The translations under genes and the position numbers were made by a program. Below the pieces are notes generated by a model, which was given only the letters and a program-made list of their open reading frames with translations, was not told the DNA's origin and did not search any database. This document shows positions 42,896 through 51,416 of a DNA stretch of 64,000 nucleotides, piece after piece. Source of the DNA: Candidatus Kapaibacterium sp. (GTDB lineage Bacteria; Bacteroidota; Ignavibacteria; Kapaibacteriales; WFXC01); NCBI GenBank assembly GCA_015490805.1, contig WFXC01000016.1:1-64000 (forward strand). The letters are read 5' to 3'. Every line of letters starts with the position of its first letter. Position 1 is the stretch's first letter.

Positions 42896-45210
42896 CCGCT
42901 CCGATCCGCAGTTGGACAAAATAAACCCCACGGGAAAGACGGGGAATCGGAAACTCCTGCGGTTCTCCTCCCCAGTGCAACATATCAGATCCAGCATACA
43001 ACATCTTGCCCTGCGCATCAAAAATCCGTACCGTCATTCTCTTACTCCGCAGAACCGATGGAGTTACCCACACTATGAGCTTCTGATCCTGCACCACACA
43101 CCGGAATGTCCACCGACGCCCCTCAGCCATGTGCCGGGTCTGCCCATCCCGGTCTTCTACATCGGTTACCTTCTCTCTTCCAAAGACTGAAATATGAAAT
43201 CCAAGTTTCTTTGGATAGATCGAGGGCTGTTGTTGCTTACCCATTGGCTTTAGCTTATATTGCAAATTAGCAACTCGAACCTGGAAAGAATGGCTGTGAT
43301 AAATTCCATCTACCCTCCCATTGCCTCCTCGCCCAGAGATTATATACGTAGTCCCAACTTGAGAACAGGGATTCTTTCTTGAAGCAAGTGCCCATCCACT
43401 GGGTGCTCCTTCACCGCTCCGTCCCCACACGAACAGGGGATTTGCACTATCCACTACCCACCGATGCGGAGGCAAATGAATCGTACCATAGACCCATCGG
43501 CGCTGTGCCTCATACAACCCGTTTTCCAGCGGCTTTGCTCGACCGCCCGCATTAAATACTGGCAACAAAAAAGTCGGACTCCATTCACCAACGGAGTCGA
43601 TCGCCACTGAATCAACAGAAAAATGGCTTACCCTATATCCTCGCTGTAGCATATCAAACAACGTATCTGCCCGGATATGTCCCCATCCCGTCGTATCGTC
43701 ATAAAAGCGAGACATCCGATCCTCACAAGCAGCCTTGATCATCCCTTCGTAATCCTCCACCACCAGATCCCACTGGTGCTCCCGGGCTTCAGAACGCAAC
43801 AGTGCAATCAGACCACTTACGTGGGGCGCTGCCGCAGAGGTTCCTGCAAAATACCCAAATCCTCCTCCATACTGAGTAGTGTATACGACAGCATCTGGAC
43901 CTGAGTAATCTCCTCCCGGAGCCAGGAAATCCATTCCCCCTCCATACGAAGAATACCAAATTAAATTTCTGGAACTATCAGATCCTCCTACGCTGGACAC
44001 CCACCATTCGTCGTAGCACGCGGGAAAAACTATGAGAGAATCGCCAGAATTCCCTCTTGAAGCAACGAAACTGACTCCGTTTTCAAATGCATACAGTATC
44101 GCTTCCCGCAGAACTTGGCTGTAAGTCGCAGTTCCCCAACTGGCATTAATGATATGTACCCCATATCCGTGTTTCGGACTACGAGTACTAGCTTCTTCAA
44201 TAGCAGCAACTACATAGTTCAACAACAAACGGTCCGAGTTCAATGAATCAGCAACGCGAAAACCATATAGTGCACACCCTATTCCCTCATCACTATAGTT
44301 GTTGTCCGGTCCCCATCCACCAGCAATCCCGGCAACTCCCTGCTCCACACATCCCCTGTTGGTCAACGCTCCAACAATCCCAGCTACGGGAGTTCCGTGA
44401 TAAGACATTATGCTGAAATCTGGTGTGTTTTCAGTCCAATTCCAGCCACCGGCAACCTTGTATCCCCATCCCTTTCCACCACCCAAATCGCAATGCTGGT
44501 ACCATATTCCATTATCGATGATTCCGACTTTGATCGCGTAATCTCCTACCTCAAAGTCCCACGCCCGTGTTACTCCCGTCATCTTCCGATGCAGGCTGAT
44601 CTGCAAGGGGAAATTCGGATCTCGAGAAGGTGTCCGGTCCAAAAGCTCCAGATAGTAATTAGGCTCCACTATCTGTACCGCATCCCAATGATTGATCAAG
44701 ATTTGTATTGCCGCATTAACAACATCAATGGTATCGCTTCGGAATTCCAACATCATCCACAAATAACTAGTACATCGGATCGTATCGCCATAGCGCGTGA
44801 TGGAAATCGTATCAGAACATGGATTGGCAACTGACACTCGCCGCAAGGAATCAACCCCCAGATTTTCAAGCGTCACTCGAAGTGCTGAATCCCGGATGAT
44901 GGAGGCAACGGAAAACTGCTGCGATAACAAATGCTGGCGCAGCGACGGCGGCAACATCAAAACCCCTTCACCCGGCGCTCCCTCCGTGATCGGAGCTGGA
45001 TACTCATAGCACAGTGAGTCAAGGTACAAAGCGTGGGGATAAAACCGCACGATGAGTTCTCCCGGTGCGTAAGCCGTATCCGGTGGCGGAAAATTGTAAT
45101 CGATGGTATCTCCACGGGTATCAAGGAAAACGGGTAACTGGAGTTGAGCAACTATATCCCCCCCCCCCAAACAGGAAGAGAAAGAACAAAAACAGGCGCA
45201 GTTTCTTCAT
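42864..45210 (-). CDS. T9SS-sorted subtilisin-family protease, frame interrupted at an 11-G tract
   Basis: The ATG at 45210 encodes MKKLRLFLFFLFLF, then a run of 11 G. As sequenced this shifts out of frame and stops within about 13 codons. With 10 or 13 G it reads on as GGGDIVAQLQLPVF, a perfect signal peptide, into the 768-codon frame, giving 781 aa. The catalytic triad is intact (corrected numbering): Asp ~232 in GIIDNG, His ~271 in SYHGTPVAG, Ser ~458 in GTSAAAPHVSG, with the oxyanion Asn in INASWG. The C-terminal about 80 residues (VRIFDAQGKMLYAG, FPIPRLSRGVYFVQLRIG) are a T9SS type A sorting domain. A TTG at 45170 could start a form lacking the signal. Phase variation or a homopolymer assembly error are the two explanations. 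Confidence 0.88.
45158..45168. repeat. Homopolymer tract, 11 G on the minus strand, in protease signal peptide
   Basis: Eleven C on the given strand, at codons 15-18 of the protease. Lengths of 10 or 13 would be in frame; 11 is not. Confidence 0.92.
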
Positions 45211-45345
45211 CGCTCTCACCTTTTTTGTTCCACAAACCGCTGATGAGAACAGTGCAAATATACAAAAAGCTTTGCAAAAAGTCAAGAGCCGTAGAAAATG
45301 CGAAATAAAAAGTGGCGTTTTATATACTGCCGCACATTGCCAGCA

Positions 45346-45664
45346 CGCATTTCCTTTGCCAACTAAAGTCGGCGCTCCCAGCCATTGCCGGCTGAAGCCG
45401 GCGCTCCCACCATCGGCGCTTTTAGTTTACTGGGAGTGCACGCTTCCGTGTGCATCTACTGGGAGCGCATCCTTTAGGGTGTATTTTTTGCCGACTGAAG
45501 TCGGCGCTCCCAGTAGGGTCTCTCGATTCACTGAAAAACGCACGCTCTCAGGCATGTATCTACTGGGAACACACGCTTCAGGATGCATTCTCTGCCGACG
45601 AAAGTCGGCGCTCCCAGCAATTGCCGGCTGGAGCCGGCACTCTCACCGCCGGCACTCCCAGCAA
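45346..45664 (+). repeat. Intergenic three-stem repeat, locus 7 (largest cluster)
   Basis: At least three full units with extra second hairpins: GCCAACTAAAGTCGGCGCTCCCAG, GCCGGCTGAAGCCGGCGCTCCCA, then units starting at 45430, 45458 and 45563 (CTGGGAGTG, CTGGGAGCG, CTGGGAACA) each ending in GTCGGCGCTCCCAG or similar. The cluster fills the space between the protease and trpB2 genes, both on the minus strand, and still reads on the + strand. Confidence 0.75.
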
Positions 45665-45669
45665 AGGCT

Positions 45670-47037
45670 TTATGCCTCTACTTTCGGCAACTCCGAGATG
45701 GCTTTCTGGATTTCTTCTTCGGGATACTCAAAGTCTTCCAGCTCGCCACGGAGGAACTTTTCATACCCCAGCAGATCGAAATGACCGTGTCCGCAGAGGT
45801 TGAAAAGAATCGTTTTGGACTCCCCGCTTTCCTTTGCCTGTAATGCTTCCTGAATAGCAGCGTGGACAGCGTGTGCCGCTTCCGGCGCCGGTACAATGCC
45901 TTCGGCGCGGGCAAACGTAATGGCGGACTGGAAAATCGCGGTCTGTGGCACTGCAATTGCTTCGATTTCCTGCTTCTCATACAGGTAGGAAATCAAGGGT
46001 GCCATCCCGTGGTAGCGCAATCCACCAGCGTGAATGGGAGCAGGAATAAAGGTGGAACCCAGCGTATGCATTTTGACCAGCGGAATGATATGTGCAGTAT
46101 CACCGAAATCGTAGGTATAGACTCCTCGCGTCAATGATGGGGCTGCTGTCGGTTCGACTGCAACAATGCGCGTCGACAAATTCCGCTCTTTCTTCTCCCG
46201 ATAGAACGGCAGGATCAACCCTCCGAAATTAGAGCCACCACCAACGGGGGCAATGACAACATCGGGATAAGCACCGGCAAGCTCCAGTTGCTTCAACGCT
46301 TCTTCTCCAATTACTGTTTGATGCATCAACACGTGATTCAGAACCGAACCCAGCGAATACTTTGTATCCTCTCGCTGCAGCGCATCCTCCACCGCTTCGC
46401 TAATTGCAATGCCCAATGAGCCGGGATGGTTCGGATCTTCTTCTAAAAACTTCCGTCCTGCCTGCGTGTCCGGTGACGGAGACGGCACGATATTTGCCCC
46501 GAAAATTTCCATCAGGGTCCGGCGATACGGTTTCTGTTGATAGGAAATTCGCACCATATACACCTTGCATTCCAGATCGTAAATGGAGCAGGCAAACGAA
46601 AGGGCACTTCCCCACTGCCCCGCGCCTGTCTCAGTGGTCAACCGTTTTGTTCCCGCTTTCTTGTTGTAGTATGCCTGCGGAATCGCTGTGTTCGGCTTGT
46701 GTGACCCTGTGGGCGAAATTCCTTCGTATTTGTAGAAAATTTTTGCCGGTGTCCCTAACGCCTGCTCCAGACGGGTCGCCCGGATCAACGGCGTAGGACG
46801 ATAGAGGCGATATGCTTCCAGCACTTCATCAGGAATTGGGACAAACCGCGTGGCATAGGGTCCGGCTGCAACTTCCTGCAAAATCAGCTCTTCCGGAAAA
46901 ATGGGAGCTAAATCGTCCGGTCCGATCGGCTTGCCTGTTCCCGGATGAATAACCGGCGGTAAAGGTTCGTCCAGATCCACCAGAACATTGTACCACGCTC
47001 GAGGCAGCTCCTGTTCACTCAAATGATACTTCTTCAT
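45670..47037 (-). CDS. trpB: Tryptophan synthase beta-like protein, TrpB2 type
   Basis: The 455-aa product is about 50 residues longer than TrpB1, as typical for the TrpB2 group. The PLP lysine is in GSHKPNTA (Lys 114). TETGAGQWGSALSFA, APVGGGSNFGGLILPF, the late SLTRGVYTYDFGD region and LFNLCGHGHFDLLGYEKF are conserved for this group. It would convert indole and serine to tryptophan, or act as a serine deaminase/indole-salvage enzyme, as described for some TrpB2 proteins. No trpA or other trp gene is adjacent. Confidence 0.93.
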   Translation of the reverse strand: MKKYHLSEQELPRAWYNVLVDLDEPLPPVIHPGTGKPIGPDDLAPIFPEELILQEVAAGPYATRFVPIPDEVLEAYRLYRPTPLIRATRLEQALGTPAKIFYKYEGISPTGSHKPNTAIPQAYYNKKAGTKRLTTETGAGQWGSALSFACSIYDLECKVYMVRISYQQKPYRRTLMEIFGANIVPSPSPDTQAGRKFLEEDPNHPGSLGIAISEAVEDALQREDTKYSLGSVLNHVLMHQTVIGEEALKQLELAGAYPDVVIAPVGGGSNFGGLILPFYREKKERNLSTRIVAVEPTAAPSLTRGVYTYDFGDTAHIIPLVKMHTLGSTFIPAPIHAGGLRYHGMAPLISYLYEKQEIEAIAVPQTAIFQSAITFARAEGIVPAPEAAHAVHAAIQEALQAKESGESKTILFNLCGHGHFDLLGYEKFLRGELEDFEYPEEEIQKAISELPKVEA

Positions 47038-47137
47038 CCATCGCTCCAGTATTTGTTAAACATCGCTCCAACCGCAATTGCAAGTTACAAAAAATCCTGC
47101 ATATAAAAAGAGGCTGAGCTCCCAAAGCATATTCTCC

Positions 47138-47226
47138 CCGGCTTCAGACAACAGTTATCTCTCCTTCAAGACACCTGGCTTACCGCCGACGACAAGGAGG
47201 CTACCGGCTTCAGACAACGGCTATCT
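47138..47226. repeat. Imperfect 23-bp direct repeat, 66 bp apart
   Basis: CCGGCTTCAGACAAC + A/G + G + T/C + TATCT at 47138-47160 and 47204-47226, 21 of 23 bases identical, in the spacer between trpB2 and the glycosyltransferase. The role is unknown. Confidence 0.5.
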
Positions 47227-47310
47227 TTCTTTTCAAAAAGGAGCATCTGCACCTATGGAGAGCTCCAAGCGTCTATAGCTCAAAAAACAAGACAAGGTTG
47301 TGCTGCAACG

Positions 47311-48381
47311 ATGAATCCGTTGGTGAGCATTGTGATCACAAACTACAACTATGCACAGTTTCTTCCTGAATCCATTGAGAGTGCGTTGTCCCAGCGCTAC
47401 CATCCTCTCGAAGTGCTGGTCATTGACGATGGTTCAACGGACCACTCACGGCAGATTCTGGAGCAATACGCAGCGACGGGGAAGGTTCGCGTCATCTACC
47501 AGGAAAATCAGGGGCAAGCCTTAGCGTTCCAGCGAGGTGTTGCAGAAGCCAATGGGGAATACCTCGTTTTCCTGGATGCTGATGACATTCTGTTGGCAGA
47601 TGCTGTTGCTGAATGTATGGCGGTAGCAGATCCGCAGGTTTCCCGAATCCAGTTTTTCCTCCGCTGCGTTGATTCCGACCGTCGGCCGCTGGGATGGTCG
47701 GTGCCGGAGCAAATGCCGAAGCAGCGCAACGTCCGCCCCCTGCTGCTCCAGCGAGGTGGGTATCCTGCGCCACCAACCAGCGGCAATGTGTGGTCCCGGC
47801 GATTTCTGGAGCAGGTCTTTCCACTTCGCCATTCCTTTGGGAAACTTTGTGCCGACGCTTATCTGGCGTGGCTGGCACCATTCTTTGGCGATGTCGTTTC
47901 CGTTCCCAGGGTATTAGGTGAATACCGGATCCATCTTGCCAATAAATTTGCGCAGGCAGACAGTCTCACCAATCCGGCGAAGCTGAAAAGCACCGTGATG
48001 GATGATTTTCAGCGAACGGAGGCTATCGAAAAAGTTCTCCACGACCACGGAATTGCTTTTGATGGCGAAGCGGTGTTACGACGGAATGCAGAACACATGC
48101 GTCGGCGCTTCCTGCTGGCACAATTAGCTCCGGAAGAATACCGCTCTATTGCACCGGATCGACCGATGCCGCGCGTCTGGAACTATGTTGCAACCGTCCT
48201 TCGAAGCCCGGAACTGTCACCTTCCAGCCGCTTGCTCTGGGCATTCGCAGGGCTGGCAACTGCACTGGCGCCCCCTGGAGCATTGAAGCAAACGGTTGCT
48301 AACCGCATCTGGAATCCGCAGTACCGCTTTCGATGGGCACAGGCGTTGCTGCAACTGGTTCGCAACCGCCAGATAGCCTGA
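47311..48381 (+). CDS. Family 2 glycosyltransferase
   Basis: The 356-aa product has a GT-A fold N terminus: VSIVITNYNYAQFLPESIESAL, VLVIDDGSTDHS, ENQGQALAFQRGVAEANGEY and the metal-binding LVFLDADDILL. The C-terminal half is helical and family-specific. It would transfer a sugar from a nucleotide donor to a lipid or polysaccharide acceptor at the inner membrane face. Donor and acceptor are unknown. It is a single gene, its stop directly abutting (no gap) the stop of the DUF2807 gene on the other strand. Confidence 0.92.
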   Translation: MNPLVSIVITNYNYAQFLPESIESALSQRYHPLEVLVIDDGSTDHSRQILEQYAATGKVRVIYQENQGQALAFQRGVAEANGEYLVFLDADDILLADAVAECMAVADPQVSRIQFFLRCVDSDRRPLGWSVPEQMPKQRNVRPLLLQRGGYPAPPTSGNVWSRRFLEQVFPLRHSFGKLCADAYLAWLAPFFGDVVSVPRVLGEYRIHLANKFAQADSLTNPAKLKSTVMDDFQRTEAIEKVLHDHGIAFDGEAVLRRNAEHMRRRFLLAQLAPEEYRSIAPDRPMPRVWNYVATVLRSPELSPSSRLLWAFAGLATALAPPGALKQTVANRIWNPQYRFRWAQALLQLVRNRQIA

Positions 48382-49143
48382 CTACGGCTCGTGCGGGCAC
48401 GGCTGCACGTCGCCACTGCCCAGTATCGACTGCTTGATTTTCCGGGGGTTTCCATAATAACAGACATCGCCGGAGCCAGCCACTTCGACCTTTAAGTAGT
48501 CCGTCACAAACACCCGACAATCGCCGGACCCGGCAATGTCAATGCAACAGCTATCTACTGAAAGGGCAGCGGCATCCACATCGCCAGCCCCTGCAATATC
48601 AACGCTTAACTTCCGTGCACTGCCCGTTAATGCAATCTCACCGCTGCCGGCAAGATCAACATCAATCCGCTCTGCCTGCACCGAAGCTGTACCTTCCGCC
48701 GCTCCAGCAACTTCGACTTTCACGCGCTTGCCAGCAAGTGGGACGCTATCCGCAATATCGACCGCACCGCCAATACTGATCCCTTCCAGCGGACCGGGCA
48801 TATACACCGTTACCTGCATCTTCTCTGTTGGCTCCAGCCACTGGTTGGCACGAATGCGCAACTTGCCTTTTTTCGTCACCCGCACCTCTATGCGGTCCAG
48901 CAAATTTTCATCTCCAACAATACGAACGCCCATTGAATCCGCACTGACGACAAATCGACAATCTGCCTCACCAATGCCAATGCTACACCGGGTAAAAGGC
49001 TGTGTCACAGGATACCAGCGATCGACGATCTTCCCATTTCCCTTAACCCGATCCCATCGCCACATCCAGTCTTCACAGCCGTGAAAAGCAGTTGTGACTA
49101 AAAAGATCACTGACAGTGCAACCAGTGTGCTTATGGTTTTCAT
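48382..49143 (-). CDS. DUF2807 (GIN-domain) lipoprotein
   Basis: The product is 253 aa from the ATG at 49143. The longer frame to 49413 overlaps ubiE on the other strand and lacks a signal. MKTISTLVALSVIFLVTTAFHGC is a lipoprotein signal with Cys at 23. The mature part is a right-handed beta structure of DUF2807 type with regular VEVAGSGxV repeats (KVEVAGAAEGTASV, VDLAGSGEIAL, VDIAGAGDV, IDIAGSGDC, VEVAGSGDV). Function in this family is not established; envelope location is predicted. Confidence 0.88.
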   Translation of the reverse strand: MKTISTLVALSVIFLVTTAFHGCEDWMWRWDRVKGNGKIVDRWYPVTQPFTRCSIGIGEADCRFVVSADSMGVRIVGDENLLDRIEVRVTKKGKLRIRANQWLEPTEKMQVTVYMPGPLEGISIGGAVDIADSVPLAGKRVKVEVAGAAEGTASVQAERIDVDLAGSGEIALTGSARKLSVDIAGAGDVDAAALSVDSCCIDIAGSGDCRVFVTDYLKVEVAGSGDVCYYGNPRKIKQSILGSGDVQPCPHEP

Positions 49144-49281
49144 TGCCCCAGCTTCTTCTGTTTGACAGACTTTTGCGGCTGCTTCCTTTACGAATCCGTA
49201 TGACCAAAGGTTGCAGTCCGCCGGGTAATCTTCGGCACCACCAGCCGTCTCTTTGCATTGTTGCAGAAACAATGGAAGGGG

Positions 49282-49971
49282 ATGGGTGAAGCAATTCGCG
49301 TAATGTTTGCCCGGATCGCGGATCGATACGACCTGGGCAATACGGTGCTGTCGTTCGGTGTCCACTGGCTCTGGAAATGGCAACTGGTTCGTCTCTGCGA
49401 TCCGCAACCTCACCTTCGATGGCTGGACTGCGCTACTGGCACCGGCGACATTGCGTTTTTAGCCGCTCGTGCAACGGGAACGCCGCAGACTATCGTTGGC
49501 ATCGATTTTTGCGCGCCAATGTTAGAGCGGGCACGGCAGCGGGCGCAGGCAAAGCAGATGCCCATTCAATTTCAGGAAGCGGATGTTCTGCAACTCCCAT
49601 TTCCCGATAATACATTCGACCGGGCAACAATTGCCTTCGGTATTCGCAATGTGGATGATCCCTTGAAAGCGCTGCGAGAAATGGCACGCGTGGTGCGTCC
49701 CGGCGGAATCGTTGGCATTCTGGAATTTGGACAGCCTTCCGGTCTCATTGCGCCTCTGTACCGCTGGTACAGCCGCTGGCTTCTTCCCCGCATTGGTGGC
49801 TGGATTTCCGGCGACCGCAAGGCATACGAATATCTCCAGCATTCAGCCTGGCACTTCCCTTCCGGCTCAGAATTTCTGAGGCTGATGGACACCAGTCAGG
49901 CTTTCGCTCATTCAGAAGCCCGCCCACTGTTCGGCGGCATCGCTTTTCTCTACCGGGGAATTGTGCAATAG
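49282..49971 (+). CDS. ubiE: Demethylmenaquinone/ubiquinone methyltransferase
   Basis: The product is 229 aa from the ATG at 49282, preceded by GGAAGGGG; a TTG at 49258 is less likely. The family start MFARIADRYDLGNTVLSFG, SAM-binding LDCATGTGDIAFLAA, ADVLQLPFPDNTFDRATIAFGIRNV and EFGQPSG are present. It performs the last C-methylation of quinone synthesis (menG role if the cell makes menaquinone, which is usual in this group). panB follows on the same strand after 160 bases. Confidence 0.94.
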   Translation: MGEAIRVMFARIADRYDLGNTVLSFGVHWLWKWQLVRLCDPQPHLRWLDCATGTGDIAFLAARATGTPQTIVGIDFCAPMLERARQRAQAKQMPIQFQEADVLQLPFPDNTFDRATIAFGIRNVDDPLKALREMARVVRPGGIVGILEFGQPSGLIAPLYRWYSRWLLPRIGGWISGDRKAYEYLQHSAWHFPSGSEFLRLMDTSQAFAHSEARPLFGGIAFLYRGIVQ

Positions 49972-50130
49972 ATCGGAGCAGCGGCGAACAAATGCGGAAT
50001 TGGGTACAGACCTCCACGAATGAAAGCGTTTATTCCCAGGAACTTACGTTCATACGGGACGCTACAAAATCTCTGGAAGCTTACTGACCCAGATGAGAAC
50101 GATGTGTTGAACAAACTGTGGAATAGAACT

Positions 50131-50937
50131 GTGGAAAAGCGGCGAAAAGTGACAACCGAGACGATTCGGCAGATGAAGCACCGCAACGAACGCTTTGTCT
50201 GCCTGACTGCTTACGATGCCCTCATTGCCCGAATTTTCGATGAAGCAGGGATCGACGTTCTTCTGGTTGGTGATTCTCTGGGGAATGTCCTGCAGGGGCA
50301 TCCGACTACGCTGCCCGTCACGCTGGATCAGATGATCTACCATACCCAGATGGTGAAGCGAGGGGTGCAATATGCAATGGTCGTTGCCGATATGCCATTT
50401 CTTACCTACCAGATCTCGGCTGAACAGGCACTGCGCAACGCTGGACGCCTGATGAAAGAAGCAGGAGCGGAAGCGGTCAAACTGGAAGGGGGCGAACAGA
50501 TTGCGGAAACCGTCCGCCGTCTGACGGAAACGGGCATTCCCGTTATGGGACATCTGGGATTGACGCCTCAAAGCATTTATCAATTCGGCACGTACCGAAC
50601 ACGCGGGGTCGATCCAGCAGAGGCAGAACGCATTCGCAAAGATGCCCTGATCCTCCAGGAAGCAGGAGTCTTCAGCATCGTGCTGGAAAAAATTCCAGCC
50701 CGGCTGGCACGGCAAATCACTGAATCGCTGGATATCCCCACCATCGGCATTGGCGCCGGTCCTCATTGCGACGCTCAAATTCTGGTTTACACCGATATGC
50801 TGGGACTCACCATAGAGTTCTCACCCCGCTTTGTCCGCCGCTACGAACACCTTTACCAGCGCATCACCGATGCGGTACAACGCTATATCGCGGATGTCCG
50901 ACAAGGAGATTTTCCGTCCGATGAAGAAAGCTACTAA
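50131..50937 (+). CDS. panB: 3-methyl-2-oxobutanoate hydroxymethyltransferase
   Basis: The product is about 268 aa from a GTG at 50131 ([16 protein letters not shown]), which gives the usual PanB length; the frame is open to an ATG at 50020 (305 aa). The enzyme transfers a hydroxymethyl group from methylene-tetrahydrofolate to 2-oxoisovalerate, giving ketopantoate for coenzyme A. Conserved segments are [57 protein letters not shown] and [18 protein letters not shown]. The 3' end overlaps the cytochrome-like lipoprotein gene by 17 bases. Confidence 0.94.
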   Translation: MEKRRKVTTETIRQMKHRNERFVCLTAYDALIARIFDEAGIDVLLVGDSLGNVLQGHPTTLPVTLDQMIYHTQMVKRGVQYAMVVADMPFLTYQISAEQALRNAGRLMKEAGAEAVKLEGGEQIAETVRRLTETGIPVMGHLGLTPQSIYQFGTYRTRGVDPAEAERIRKDALILQEAGVFSIVLEKIPARLARQITESLDIPTIGIGAGPHCDAQILVYTDMLGLTIEFSPRFVRRYEHLYQRITDAVQRYIADVRQGDFPSDEESY

Positions 50938-51319
50938 CCGGTGGATCGGCTGTATACTGACCATTGCAGTTGTGCTGGGTACCAGTTGCGACGAAAACAC
51001 GGTCAGCAAACCTGAAGACATTGTTTTTCCTGACTCCAACGTGAGCTTTCAACGCCACGTTCTTCCTTTCTTCCAGCTCACCTGTGCCTATGCTGGTTGT
51101 CACGATGATCAAACGCAGGCAGGGGGCATTGCACTTACTTCGTACTTCAACCTGTGGACCAAACCCGGATTGATCATCCCCGGTGATCCGGACAACAGCG
51201 TGCTGGTCCAGATCTTAGAAGGTCGACTCCCCCATCCCCCATCTTTTCAAGCGCGAGTGACGCAAAACCATATTCGCGGCATTCGACAATGGATTGCGGA
51301 AGGGGCAAAAAATAATTAG
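50921..51319 (+). CDS. c-type cytochrome-like lipoprotein
   Basis: The product is 132 aa from the ATG at 50921, inside the end of pan[24 protein letters not shown] is a lipoprotein signal (Cys 23). The mature protein carries [15 protein letters not shown] and a CAYAGCHD motif, a C-X4-CH haem-attachment variant common in small Bacteroidota cytochromes. [27 protein letters not shown] and a terminal [12 protein letters not shown] follow, which are typical of that family. It probably binds one haem at the envelope; haem attachment at C-X4-CH is expected rather than shown. Overlap with panB suggests co-transcription. Confidence 0.85.
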   Translation: MKKATNRWIGCILTIAVVLGTSCDENTVSKPEDIVFPDSNVSFQRHVLPFFQLTCAYAGCHDDQTQAGGIALTSYFNLWTKPGLIIPGDPDNSVLVQILEGRLPHPPSFQARVTQNHIRGIRQWIAEGAKNN

Positions 51320-51416
51320 GCAGTACAACGGCTGCTTTCACCGGCTCCCTCTATGCAGCCAGCATCGCCGGGGCACAAAACAACGAAACATCGAGAACAC
51401 CTGCACTGGCAACCTC

